Position numbers and translations under genes: made by a program. From Tetrastigma voinierianum (taxonomy: Eukaryota > Streptophyta > Magnoliopsida > Vitales > Vitaceae), in the NCBI GenBank assembly GCA_016808115.1, contig JAEQBH010003878.1:434001-498000 (forward strand): 64,000 bases of DNA. The letters are read 5' to 3'. The notes beneath the pieces are model-generated. The model made no database searches. It saw only the letters and a program-made list of their open reading frames with translations, and was not told the origin of the DNA. This document shows positions 11,807 to 23,426 of the stretch, one piece after another. Position 1 is the stretch's first letter. Each line of letters begins with the position of its first letter.

Positions 11807-13645
11807 TCTGGACCCAAAAGGCTCTAAATATACCCTCTCCCCAGAACTTATTAAGTAGGAAGCAAATGACTAGTCGAAGTCCCGAAACACACGAGGAAAA
11901 TGGTACTTACTTAAAGACGTAAAAGTAGAGCAAGAATAACCGGCTCGTAAAAGAACGCAGCGTCACACCAGTGCACCCGCAGAAAAACTAGAACTAGAAG
12001 AAAGACAAACAGGAATTAAAGAAGAGTACGGCTTCAATGATGGCTCCCCCTATATGCAAGCCTAGGCCTAAGCGCATTAAATACACCCGTTGACTCATCG
12101 CATCCATGGGCGGTTTGAATTACGGCGGCGATTAGTCTGTGCGGTACAATAAACAAACATGGGCCAAACTCGTGGGCCCTTGTATTGTCTTAAAAGAGCG
12201 TAGACTAACTGTAATCATCTTTGAGCTCGGCCCATTCTAATCAAAGTAAGCTAGATCTGCAGTGCCGGCTATGAGAATTAGGCGTTGACAGCGGCGGCCC
12301 GAATGGGGAAGACATGAAGACAATATATGCTGAGTATGAAGAAACTTCGGGAATCTGAATTCATTAATCACGTTAAAGGCGTTAGTAATTGTGACATCGT
12401 TTACATGATCCGTCGGATGGTCTGAGCTTCAGACAAAAGCGATTATGGGCCGCGTGAAGGCGAAAGGAGGAAAAAGCGGTTGAAGAAGAAAGGCCCTATG
12501 GAAGTGGCAAGGAACGCGCAGAACCCTGTTGATGAGAGAGGGGGTGTCCTTGGATGCAGAGGCTTCCATTCGAGTTTTAGAACCACCCAAGGGCCAACTA
12601 GAACAAAGATGTTCAATTAGACTCAGCTCCCGATCCTTCTGATCTTCTCAGGGGTCACGTTTGGAAATCATGTGCAGCTCGTCCATAGCAAATCATCCTT
12701 CATTCAACCGGGCCTCAAGTGGGACTCCCGATAACGCCTAACCAACACTATTCAGCGAAAGACCGGAGATTAGCGGTGACATAAAGAAATCCTACCCTCG
12801 GGTAGCACATAGAGACAACTAGCCTTAAGGGTATCCTAAGCGATCACAACAAATGCGAGTCCAGAAAGTTATAGAATTCACGTTGGAACATCCTAACATT
12901 AATTATCCGCTAATTCCCCATGCTGGGTTGGTCAAACACATCATCTTTTCCCGTGGGGATGGCCCATCTCACTAGCGAAAAAGGGGCATTGTGGGTACCA
13001 TGGGATGGAGTCAGTTGCTCCGGCTAAGCGGGGCCGGCCGACTAAGGGCCGCGGGATAACAACCCTCTCGGACTGACCATTTTTTCTATCAGCTAGGCCC
13101 AAATGTACATCCCCATCCGGGGAGGGTATATCCCAAGCTTAGGCAGCGCCCCTGCACCGGATCATATATTTAAAAGGCATCAGGGTGACCTCTCTGAACT
13201 TGAACAAGAATAAGTCATGCTCATAACTACCCTGAGGATAGTCGAACATTTCTTAAGGCAGAAAATACGAATGACTGGGCTATCTAAAAGGAAGAATGGG
13301 TCATAACGCACGAGAAGAGCTCCACCTTCCCCTTCCGCTTTGGAAGGAGATCATCTGCTTTCCATGTGAAGAAGATCCCCTTCCAGGGGGATAAAAGCAA
13401 GAAAGAACAAAAGAAAAAGGCACGAGATTCCAGATCCAAAAAGAGAGCATTTTAATTATCTAAGCTAACAAATCTGGCAAGCTTGAAGGCGACCCCGGGC
13501 ACACCACTCTTAGTTTTTGTTTGTTTTGCGGGTTTGGCTAGTTGGTTAATGCTCAGGCGATCAGTATTTCGAAGTTGAGGACACCCTGATAGTAGTATTA
13601 AATATATAGACTCAACTATCAAATGTATAGACTTTGAATCGATTC
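11807..13645. other. unclassified non-coding stretch
   Basis: I find no open frame of useful length, no retrotransposon motif, no tRNA and no clear repeat. Base composition is mixed, unlike the AT-rich DNA after 13650. Near 13155 there is a TATA-like catatatttaaaaggc, and at 13380-13440 an A/G-rich stretch that could be an LTR-type leader, but no paired copy exists in the window. The last ~60 bases begin the flank shared with 48240-48310. Confidence 0.4.
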
Positions 13646-13653
13646 ATTACGCT

Positions 13654-14703
13654 AAAGAAACAAAATATCGGTAATTACGGATATATCGATACTTGGATTT
13701 TACGGATATATCAGAAATATCGGTGGATATTTTGACAAAAATATCAGTAAAACGAAAATTAACAAAAATACTTTAAAATTCATAGAAATAATTTGTTGAA
13801 CTATAAAAAAGACATAAATAAACAAATATACAATTGTTGAAGACGATATTCATTATAATTTATGGAGAAATAACATTACAATAGTCATTTTAAAACCAAA
13901 ATGAAGACCAATGTGACTCCATTACATTATTTGATGAAGGGATCTCATCTTGATGAAGACAATATTCATATCAAGATCTTCAAAATATTGAGATAAATCA
14001 CAAAAAAATAATAATTTGAGAGTCAAATGGAGCTTGGATGTGTATGGGTGAGTTTGTAAAGAAATTGTATAATTTTAGGAGTATTTATAGAATTTTTTGG
14101 AGTCGAAATAGCCATTAAATTGTCAAAAAACTATTGTGAATTAATTCTAACCGTTGGATTTGATTTTGGTTCAAATCTAACCGTTGGATCATCATATATC
14201 TGCTGGAGATCAAGCTAAACCGTTAGATCAAGCTTCAAATTTAAAATCAACCGTTGGATCATCATATATCCGTTGTAAATCAATCTAAATCATTAGATCA
14301 AGCTTCAAATTTAAAATCAACCGTTGGATTGTATCATATAGCCTTTGGATGTTTTTAAAAAAGTGGATGAAAGTTGGACCTTTGAATCAAAGCATGAATG
14401 AATCTGAGCCGTCAGATTCATGGTCAAGAAGTTAAAGGCATGGTTGATGTGCAAATGTTCTGGGTATATGCCAGATATTTTTCATAGATATTTATTTTCA
14501 GGGATTCCATTATGGCGGCGGCGTAAGGTGCCTTTCTCGATATTTCCTGCGAAATATAAAAAATTTATGATATTTCTCCAAAATATCAGCGATTTTACTG
14601 ATTTTTTATCCATTTTTTGGCCAATTGACTTTCGGTTGGCAAAATCGTGTCAGTACCGGTTGATATCCGATATTTCGGAGATATATCCGATTTTTTTTCC
14701 TTG
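13654..14703. mobile_element. non-autonomous hAT-like DNA transposon (copy A)
   Basis: It is flanked by attacgct at 13646-13653 and 14704-14711. The related locus at 48285-48310 has a single attaagctatta, that is, an unfilled site. The ends are imperfect inverted repeats: aaagaaacaaaatatc at the left against caaggaaaaaaaatc as the reverse complement of the right. Inside are many tatcgg / ccgata motifs and repeated aaccgttggat units (14148-14330). No transposase is encoded. Copy B at 48390-53702 has similar ends, internal motifs and about 1.0 kb of its own sequence. A ninth identical base in the duplication also permits a MULE reading. Confidence 0.7.
14148..14330. repeat. short repeats (aaccgttggat) inside hAT-like copy A
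   Basis: Several copies of aaccgttggat(c/t) alternate with atcatatat and atcaagcttcaaatttaaa, giving a loose tandem structure. Confidence 0.6.
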
Positions 14704-14747
14704 ATTACGCTATTAATATCCATTGTAGTTTTTGTGGCATTTGATTA

Positions 14748-15368
14748 TGATGATGCTTTTCAGCGGGCTAGGATGGAGCGTCTTTGGAGATCGGCTGGTC
14801 CGGTCGGAGAGCTACAGACTGTCGGGCTCCTCTACCAAAAATAAGAAACAAAAGGATCGCGGGGTCGCTGGATTGCCTCTTCGATGCTGAAGTCGAGTTC
14901 TTTCGATGGAAGAGAGAAGATCGGTGTATGGAATGAATCTTTGTAAGTATGCAACGTACCTTTCCCGCAGATGGGGTGGCTTAGTATTTATAATGGATGA
15001 TCGTGATAACTCTCACCAGTTTGATGATGACCACGAGAATAATCCATCTTTCCTTGTTGGAGGATGACACGATATTCCTCCCATTGGGTGAGAGATTTTC
15101 TTTCCTTATCGTAAAGCGGTGTAAGGGATAATTGATGAAAAGCGATAGTGGGAAATATCCTGCACGATTGGGTGGGGTGGGTGTTTCCTGCAATATGGAC
15201 TCCCCAGGGCTACCGGTATTTTAAAGGGGCGAGTTGGGCCCTCGTTTCGAACTGCATTTGAGATACATGGGGCTACTTATTTAGTATTGGGCGCTTTTTA
15301 ATCCTACAGCTTGGGCTGCGTTTGGGCTACGTCGTAGACTGCGGCGCCCGTTATTTCATACAGCATCA
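14748..15368 (-). repeat. 3' LTR of the first Tat element
   Basis: Begins tgatgatgcttttc, shares with the right LTR the blocks gatgacac-atattc, gcgagagattttctttcctt and aaaggggcga--gggcc, and ends near catacagcatca. The inner boundary is accurate to a few bases. Confidence 0.8.
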
Positions 15369-15599
15369 GTGCGCTGACCTTTGACTAAAGCGAGCATAGG
15401 TGAAGGCTGTATTGCTTCTCAGATCAAGCGTAATTCCCACATGCCTATTCAGGAAGGGTTTGATTAGGGCTTTGCCGCCGTCCCACATCTGGTGACAATG
15501 ATGGCTTCTCGATTTTCGCGTTTATTTCGGCTGTGGCTCTTAGCTTCCTTAAAAACGTCCCGTGATCGTTTGCACTTTGTTCCCCTATTCTTGAAGCTT

Positions 15600-17590
15600 T
15601 TTTGCCTCTGCAATTTTGTGCTTCCTTTTTCCTTGAATCTTGTCCGACTAGTGTTCCGGACAACTTTTGGTGGTCCCTGGCATCTCTCTTGGGATTGGTG
15701 TCCCTCGTCTTGTTTCTGGCCTTGGTACATCTTTTCTTCTCCTCTATCTTTTTGGTTTCGAAGTCTTGCGAGGTTCTAAGGCGTGCTCGGTTGAGGTTCT
15801 GCCTTTTCTTCTATTTCTCCTTTTCCCTTGCTTATCCCTGCGAACTTCCATGGGTCCTGGTCGCTCTCCGGTTTTGTGTATAGGGAGTAGTCATCTTAGG
15901 CGTCTAGTTGAGCGGTGTGAGGGATTGGGGAGATTCGGCCCGGAAGTGGAGGTTGGCCGATTTGAGAGCCTCCTTTACCCTTGGATAAGGGGAAGGGTAA
16001 AATTTACTAAATTCGATACCCAGGCTCTTAATGACTGGGGCGCCATTCGAAATCTTTGGTCGTGGGGCCCGGTCCGAGTCGAACAACATGCGGTGAGATC
16101 TTTGCGGCCGGTATGGGCCCTATTTAAGGATCGAGGTTTGGTGCCACTGATGTCTGCGACCACTGCGTCGTCCACGTGACTAAGATGGTGTGCTTTTTTA
16201 AGGTAGCGTTTGAGAACGTCCTCCGCTTCCCCTTGCATCCTTTTATAAAAAGGGTTCTGCAGCACTTCAATGTCTGTCCCTCTTAGCTTTCTCAACTTCT
16301 GATTGTTGCAGAGTACATTAGTCGTTTTTAGGGAGAAAGGTTTGGGTGTTCCTAGTATTGCCCTACTCTTAGACTTCTTCAGTGTAAAGGAGCCCGCCGA
16401 AGCCTTTCTTTATATTTCCAAGCACTCCAGCGCCAAGTTGATCATCTCGAACCTTCCATCTTCTCACAAATTAAGAAAATTATTTTTTTTTGTTAGGCCG
16501 TCATTGGGGTCTGATCCTTTGTGGGGACACACTTGGTGTCCTGCGGAGTCTGGACTACCCCCAAGAATCTACTTGAGTTATCCTTTGTTATGGTTTTTCT
16601 TGGTTTCAGGGTCGATGTTTTTACATTGCTTTGGTGTTATGGTCTTGGGTGCTCGACCAGGCCTCGGTCGAGAGACGAGGAAGTGAAGCGGAGGCGGTGA
16701 GGTGCCAGCGTGCCTATTAGGAGCTCGTGGGTTGGATATTTCTCGATGGATTTGTTCAAAGAAGTCGCGACTTCATTTCCTGAGATCTTCTCCCGTTTCC
16801 ATCATGAAGCCTCCAGTCCCCAAATCTTCCTCACCCTCCGTTTCGGAGCCCCTTATAGCAATGCCTACACAGGGAGAACTTCGGTCCCGTATGGAGGTGC
16901 TAACAAAGAAGAAGAGGAGCGTGAAATGGAAACCTCCGAGCTCGCCTGAGGGCTTCCCCCCTGCTCGGGATATGATCCTAAAGGTGGGGGCCTCTTCCTT
17001 GCCTTTGTTCGCCGTCGGGGTTGGAGACTCTTTGGGAGGCGATGAGTTCCACCAGAGTTCTCCACAAATTTTAGGTCACCGGAGTCCCACGTCTTGGTAG
17101 CCGCGCCCCACCCGTCTTAGGATGGGGTGTGAGGAGTCGTGATCGCTGCACGGGGGGCTGAGGATAGAGAACTCTGCACACTCATATAGACTTCTTTGGA
17201 GACTGTTTCCTCCATCCCATGTGACTCAGGCCAGGGTGGGTGCCTGCCGTCGAGGAGGCTTTGGCTCTTCTTCTTGAGGAGCCTTGCAGCCGTCCAAGTG
17301 CTTTCGTCGATCTTGCATAGCTGGCTGTTTAGGTTAATTTAGTGTACTTTTTTTCTTTTTACTTTTTTCTTTTTCTTTTTTTTTTTGTGACGGCCGCCCA
17401 TGCGAAGGGCTTGGCGGAGGGCCGGCCTTCTGGGAGGAGTTTACCCGAGACGGTGAAGTCTTACAAGGCTAAGGTTGCTTCCCTGACTTTCGAGAGGGCT
17501 GGTCTTCAAGCGGATAAGGGCCCGGCCCAGGGAACTTGTGAAGCACAAGTGCGGCACGAGCGTAGCCGATTGCAGGCGGGGTGCGGGTAG
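15600..17590 (+). pseudogene. antisense ORF (aORF) of the first Tat element
   Basis: On the strand opposite gag-pol, 16207-16320 reads FENVLRFPLHPFIKRVLQHF followed by NVCPS, the hallmark block of the 'putative gypsy type transposon' domain found in Tat antisense ORFs, interrupted by one stop after CPS. Further on, LRKLFFFV (16470-16500) fits the K-W-K-x-x-F-F-F-V block that follows. A proline/serine-rich stretch covers about 16780-16960. Near 17450-17520 a basic helix with SYKAKVASLTFERAG is shared with the second Tat element. Function of aORF proteins is not established. Several frames are needed, so it is a relic here. Confidence 0.65.
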
Positions 17591-18239
17591 GGATAAAAAG
17601 GAGGCACGGAAGGACCTTGAAGGTCGCAAATGACGAGACTACGACTTGAGGAGGAGTGGCGAGTGTTAAGGGTGACTTGGGCGAGATGGGTGCCTTGGGC
17701 CGAGCCGCGAGGCGCGGAGGCGAGTAACTGTGGAATGCTGAAAAGGGCTCGGCCGGGCTTTGGATTGACCTTGCGGGGGCGGGAGGCTGCGGCTGAGTGA
17801 GAGGCGGAAGTGTCACGGGCTTAAAGATGGGCCTGCACTCAATGGGTTTCGGGTGGCAGCCTGGGCGTCGGGCTTCCCAGAGCTTTCCCGGACCTAGGTT
17901 CAACATCCGGCTTTATGATGAGGAGAATTTGAGAAGGAACTTCTTAGAGTTGAGGTGATGCGGGCGTAGAGTGTTTCAAGGAGCCTGATCGTGCTCCTTG
18001 CCTAGCGATCCTCGGTTCACGGGCCCGGCCCTCAGATTCTTTGTTGGGGCTCAGCCTTTGATTCCTCTGCCGTAAGTCGGGACCCAATGTCAGGTGCTTA
18101 GGCTCTCACTCTTTCTCTTTTTTTTTGTACCTTATCGCGGAGCTTGGGTTTTTTATTATGGCTCCGACCTCTATTTGTTGTTTGTTGATATCAGATTCAT
18201 CAATTATTTCTTAACCTTGCATTGATTGGGTTGCTTGAC

Positions 18240-18800
18240 TCCCAGGAGCCATGAGGTCTTCCTCGATTTGGTGCACGTTACATGTCGAGCTCTGCGGGCT
18301 CTTGGCGCTAAGACCCCTGGCTGTTAAGCTCTGAGTACAAACCAGCAGGCTCCCCAAGGGCACTAAGGCGTTCTTCTTATTTGTTAAGCTCCTGGGTGCT
18401 AAGACCCTCCTAAGCTATTAAGCTCTGCAGGTTGAGCTGCTAGGCTCCTAGGCGCTAAGGCCTTCATGCACGAACTGAGCTGTTAAGGTCCTGGGCGCTA
18501 AGACCCTCTTGGCCCATTAAGCTCTGGAGTTGGGCCCTGGTGGGCTCCACAGGCAAGGCCTTCTGTGGCTTGGCTGTTAAGTTCCCAGCCCATTAAGACC
18601 CTCTGATGTTAAGTTTTTATAGAGTTGTTTGCTAGGCTCTGGCGTAAGGCTATCTGTGGTGAGCTATTAAGCTCCTGGGCCTTAAGACCCTCTGTTTGAT
18701 GGCTCTGCCAGGATTAATTTCTTGGGCTCACAGGGCGCTAAGGCAACCTTCCCTCACCTTAGTGGCTGTTAAGCTCATGATGTTAAAGACCGTCGAGTCT
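18240..18800. repeat. minisatellite with about 27-bp units in the 3' region of the first Tat element
   Basis: Diverged units alternate between ttaagctcctgggcgctaag-acc and taggctcctaggcgctaag-gcc. About 20 units can be recognised between the aORF and the integrase. The location matches the tandem-repeat-prone 3' untranslated region described for Tat-type elements. Confidence 0.75.
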
Positions 18801-19160
18801 TCCTTCCCTTGGAAAGCACGTGCGGCTGTGAGGAATCTATGGAGGTGGAGCAGATTGTGCGACTTCCCCAGCGCCACTGACTCCCTTATAAATAAGCGAT
18901 CCTACATGGTGGTCTTATGCTTAACGCGTCCTTTCTTTGGTGGGTGAAGTCCACATACGATGAAGCATCAGGATTTGGTCATTTCTACATGGGGTCTTTC
19001 CTGTGATCGTGAGCTGTCGTTTGGTGTCGATGGTCTTCCACTTGTAGGAGTTGTGTTTTTCCCTAGTTCCTCCCTTGTGGGAGTTGTGTTGTTCCACAGC
19101 TCGCCCATGAGTGGATCGGTGCTGGGACGTGATCGAAGGCGGTGTGCTTTAGAAGAAAAA

Positions 19161-19468
19161 CTTTTTAAGTCCTGCTTTCTCCGTTTTTCCTTTCCTCTTT
19201 CTTCTCTTCTTCCTCTTTCTCCTTCTTCTTTCTCTTTCTCTCTCCCTTGCACTCTCTCTTCCTCTCTTTCTTTTGTTTTGTTTTTTTTTTTTTTTTGCCC
19301 TGACAGGGTGTAGGCCGATGTGAAGAACGGTTTTTGCTTTACTGCAATTTATGAGACTCGAAGGGAGATTTTGTAATTTTATCAGGTGGCCGTAACCTCC
19401 ATGTAATGAAATTTTGTATTCTTCATGTAATGAAATTTTGTATTCAACTGTAGCTCCTTTGAAATAAA
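19161..19468 (+). promoter_or_regulatory. pyrimidine tract, AG acceptor-like site and AATAAA on the antisense strand
   Basis: A 140-base CT/T tract ends in ccctgacag (AG at 19305-19306). AATAAA at 19463-19468 follows, preceded by two copies of catgtaatgaaattttgtattc. The second Tat element has the same layout (tract 41391-41660, AG at 41663-41664, AATAAA at 41712-41717). This looks like the 3' end of a plus-strand transcript crossing the aORF and minisatellite. It is an inference from the shared layout. Confidence 0.4.
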
Positions 19469-19697
19469 GAAGAATCTTTTGTGAATTGCGCGTCTCTTCC
19501 CCCTATATCCCTTAGATCCGAGCTCCTGGCCTTATTATTGTAACTTATCACTATGACATAAACATCTTAAAAATGGATCTAGAGTATTATTCGAAATCAG
19601 GATGGTGGATCTTTATTATAGGCTCCGCTCCGAGGTCTTATTGGTAGAAACGTTTGAGGTGTTCAGTGTTCCATGAGTGGGGCAGGGTTTTCCCTTC

Positions 19698-20854
19698 TTA
19701 TGTTTGAAGTTCGTAGTTGCCAGGTCGGACTACGCGGGCTATGATATAGGACCCTTCCCAATTGGGTCCCAGTTTTCCATGCGTGGGGTCTTTCCTTGCT
19801 GGTAGGAGTTTTTTTAGAACTAGGTCGCTAAGTTTGTAGCTTTTGGGTTTGACCTTCCGATCATAGTATCTTGATGTCTTTATGTGATAATCCTCCACGT
19901 GCCTCAAGGCTTGCTCAAGTTTTTCTTCCAGGAGGTCTAGGTTTAGGCGGAGAGCTTCTCCGTTGCGTTGACCTTCAGCAATTCAATCCTCAGTGGGTCT
20001 CGGAGCCTCGGCGAGCTCTTTGCCATGCGAGGCGCTAGGTGAATAAGGGTTTCTGAGTTCTTGACTTGCGTGTGATCTTTGTAATGCCCGTAGTACCCTC
20101 GGGAGGTACTCTACCCATTCCTTTCGGGTCTTTCAATTTGGTTTTGTTATTTGTCTTGAGTCCTTATAGTGACCTTTGCTTGCCCATTGGATGTGGATGA
20201 GGTGAGACTGGTATTAGTTCTTGATTAGAGGCTCGGTGCAATCCACTGAACTGGGATTGTCAAATTGCTTCCATTATCGATCCTGGACCTCGAGATCGAA
20301 CACATAATGCAGGCATGAAGCGAGTTGCGTACCCATACCTTTGTGATTGTTGGTAGGAGTTGGCCTCATTACATTTGGTAAAGTAGTCCTGACCCGCGAT
20401 GATGAATTGCATTGGCCTTAGATGGGTGGGGGTCCCAATATGTCTAGCCCCCATTGTTAAAAGGGCCAGGGGCTTGTGATTGACGTCAGCGGCTCGGACG
20501 AGAGGTGAGAGATTTTTTCATGTTCTTGATAAGTTTTGCATTTTCCTAGCCGGTTTGCCAGCGTCCTTTGAATATTGTGGGCCCGATAGTACTGCCCTCG
20601 ATGTTTTCACGCTGGGGTAGAACTCAGATGTGGATTTGCCACATATGATGTGCCTCTGATGCGTAGTCGGCGTCTTGCTTTGCCAGACACTTAAGGATGG
20701 GCGTGAAAAAGCCTCGTTTATAAAGGGTCCCTCGATGAATGGTGAATCTTGCCGACCTTGCTCTGAGTTTGGATGCCTCCTTCGGATCACTTGGTAATGT
20801 ACATTCTAGCAGATAATCCCAAATGGGGTCCATCCAGCTCTGCTCGGACATCAC
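19698..20854 (-). pseudogene. Tat integrase, decayed
   Basis: The C-terminal part (19907-19698) reads SDLVLKKLLPARKD, then GKLGPNWEGSYIIARVVRPG and NYELQT, the closing domain of Tat-type integrases, almost unbroken. Upstream, 20854-20518 carries the linker and zinc-finger region (DYLLECTLPSDPKEASKLRA, YKRGFFTPILKCL), and 20454-20260 a core fragment beginning near GTPTHLRPMQFIIAGQDYFTK (the family's A-V-D-Y-F-T-K strand). Frameshifts separate the three, and the DDE residues cannot all be placed. Confidence 0.8.
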
Positions 20855-20892
20855 GGGGGAGACCTCTTCTTTGTTGATGCTTACAGAGGGTT

Positions 20893-21780
20893 CTAAGAGG
20901 TGTTCAACGGTGCTCCCGAGCTTTCCAGGTCTTCTTGTGAAATTTGTTGCCCGGTTGGCGAGACGCCGGCTCGGAAATTCTCTACCATCGGCACATGCCT
21001 AACTTGGACTCGCACGAACTTCTTAAGAAATTCTCGCACTTTTTTGAGATATAAGATGATCTTCTCACCTCTGGCCTCGTAGGAGTCTTCTATCTGTTTC
21101 ACCACCAGTTGGGAGTCATTTGCTTACCTGGTGATGCAGCGCTGTGAAGTGGGCGAGTTAGATCAATGTGACCTCGTGACCCGGCCTCATTGTGGAGGCT
21201 TGAAATGTTTATCCGTCCGGGAGGTTAGGATCGATACTGTCTCTTGCATTCCTTGGCGTTAAGCGACCTGTCGTGAAAATTTCGGATGGGGAGGTCGAAT
21301 TTACCAATTGGGTAGCCTCAGTGGCTTTGTCTTGGGTAGATTCCATGATGAAAATCCATGAGACCTACCCTTTCTCTTGTTGTCCCTCTGTTTGTACTTG
21401 ATGTCAAATTCACTCAGCTCTACGACCCACTATATTAGCCTTCGAGGAGTCTGCAGTGCATCACGTGCTTCATTGGATGTCGGTTGGGACTTCGATGTTA
21501 TGAGCTTGGAAATAAGGTAGGAGTTTTACGGCTATGGTTACGATGCGAGATCGGCTTTTCCATCTTTAGATGCCTCCTCCTCTACTCCTCATAGCTCGAA
21601 TGCAATAGTATCTTGGTTCTTTTGCACTACAAACTCTCTTACTAGGGGCGACACGTGCGAGAGTGCAGGCGCAGGTGAGAGAGTGAGGAGTTCTCCTCAT
21701 TGGCTTACTAAAATGGGGAGAACTCGGGTGGGTTCTGAGTCTTAGTGAGCGGCTTCTTGGCGGGTCTTCGTCCCATTGGA
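20893..21780 (-). pseudogene. Tat RNase H, decayed
   Basis: The end (21105-20893) reads QIEDSYEARGEKIILYLKKV followed by REFLKKFVRVQVRHVP, the family's Q-x-x-G-x-Y-E-A-R...YL-x-x-x-L helix leading to the alanine-rich linker. The catalytic Asp/Glu residues upstream lie in broken frames. 21106-21560 shows no continuous frame. Confidence 0.7.
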
Positions 21781-21814
21781 AGGCCACCCCGAACTGAAAG
21801 AAGGGTGACATTTA

Positions 21815-22580
21815 TCATTTGGCCACCCCAGATATGAAGCGGCTTAGAGCAGCTATTCTCCCTGTCAAGCGTTGAACGTCTTTAATGTTTGACGAAGGCA
21901 GCATATCAAGTACGACCTTTATCTTATCTAGGTTTGCCTCTATTCCTCGGCTGTTGACTATAAAACCCAAGAACTTCTCGGCGGAGACTTCGAAAGCGCA
22001 CTTGGCCAGGTTTAATTTCATATTGTAGCTTTCAGGACCTTGAACGCCTCGGCTAGATGGGTTATGTGGAGCTCGGCTTTTATTGATATTACTAGCATGT
22101 CGTCTATATATACCTCCATAGATGCTCTAATTTGTCTCTGGAACATCTTGTTCACCAGCCTCTGGTAGGTGGCGCCTGCATTCTTCAGTCCGAAGGGCAT
22201 TACTCAATATCAATAAGTTCCCTGACTAGTGACGAATGAGGTCTTTTCTTAGTCATTTGAGGTCCATGCGTCTGGTTGTAGCGGAGAGGGCGTCCATGTT
22301 GAGGAGTTCATGGCCGCGGCAATGGCATCCGATATGAGATCAATCCAAGGTAGGGGGAAGCTGTCCTTTGGGCAAGCCCTGTTGATGTCGGTGAAATCAA
22401 TGCAAAGTCGCCACTTTCCATTTGCTTTTTTGACGAGGACAACGTTGGCCAACCATTCAAGGTACTCCACTTCTCTGATTGCCTTTGCTTGGAGGAGCTT
22501 ACTAACCTCCTCATTAATCGCCTTCTATCTTTCTGGGGCAAAACTCCTTCTCTTTTGCTTAACAGGTTTTAGGAGGATGG
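21815..22580 (-). pseudogene. Tat reverse transcriptase, decayed
   Basis: Blocks in order on the minus strand: EYLEWLANVVLVKKANGKWR followed by LCIDFTDINRACPKDSFPLP (about 22470-22350); MPFGLKNAGATYQRLVNKMF (22200-22140); MEVYIDDMLV with the catalytic YIDD at about 22090-22115; LNLAKCAFEVSAEKFLGFIV followed by NSRGIEANLDKI (22015-21915). Every RT motif is recognisable, including both active-site Asp residues, but at least two frame changes and a stop lie between blocks. Confidence 0.9.
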
Positions 22581-22839
22581 CTGTCAACCTGTGGTGTCAT
22601 TACTACCGGTGACCTGCCCATGTCTTCTTGTTTCAGGCGAATACCTCCGTTGCATTCTAGAAATTAGATGAGGCGCCCGATGTTTTCCGCTATCTTGGGC
22701 CACATCAGACGAGGTGTTGATTTGGCCCTGGCATACGAGATCTAATTCTTATAAGAAGGGTGTAGGTCGGGCAGTCACCTCGTCTCACATGTCGAGCTCG
22801 TCCATGGAGATGTTGTCGACCGCGTTCTACTTCATTATT

Positions 22840-23229
22840 ATTTGAGTAACATTCCGCAGCTGTGATGGTTTCTCGGACCATTCCTACTCCATTCACGGTT
22901 GGAGATTTGACAACCATGCGATAAAGCGGAAGGGCGACCATACGTGGCGATGAGAGAGGGCTTACGCGCAACATGTTGTAGGCCGATGGGGCATCTACCA
23001 CTAGAAATCTCACCGTTGTTGTGGTCTTGTACGGGTGGTCTCCTAGAGTGAGCACTAATTGTATCGACCCAGGGGAAGTGCTCTTTCTCTTGAGAACCTG
23101 CGTGGCGGCGTTGTTTGCTCGAGCTTTTCCTTCAATGCCCATTTTTATGATGGGATCTGAAGATGATGTCGTAGAATGCAGTTGTCGACAAGGACCACGT
23201 AGTTGTTTTATTGTTTCTGACTTTATCAC
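22840..23229 (-). pseudogene. Tat aspartic protease region, decayed
   Basis: TTTTVRFLVVDAPSAYNMLR and, slightly later, RMVVKSPTVNGVGMVRETIT match the strand and flap-side blocks of Tat protease (V-x-F-x-V-V-D-x-P-S-A-Y-N, then M-K-F-P-T-x-x-G-V-G-x-V-R). The catalytic D-x-G site should lie just upstream but is not in the same frame. Confidence 0.75.
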
Positions 23230-23426
23230 AAGTGGTCGTCATGGGGATGTTGGCAGCCTTCCATTTCGACGTCACGAAAGGTTATGATGGTCCGGCCAGA
23301 GCTTGGATCTTGCTTTACCTGCAAGGTTTCCCCGTCGATCTTTGTAGTGGGCCTTCTGGCTAAAATTTGGACTCTCACCTCTGCGAATCCTCCAGAGATT
23401 ACATGGATTTCTCAGAATGAGTGATG

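Noticed and set aside
11807..13645. Chloroplast or mitochondrial DNA insertion.
   Set aside because: I could not recognise any organelle gene, rRNA or tRNA in it; without a search this remains unsupported.
13646..14712. Mutator-like (MULE) element, from the 9-bp direct repeat attacgcta.
   Set aside because: The second family member has an 8-bp repeat and CAGGG/CCTTG ends typical of hAT; the ninth base in copy A is explained by the element's first base being a.
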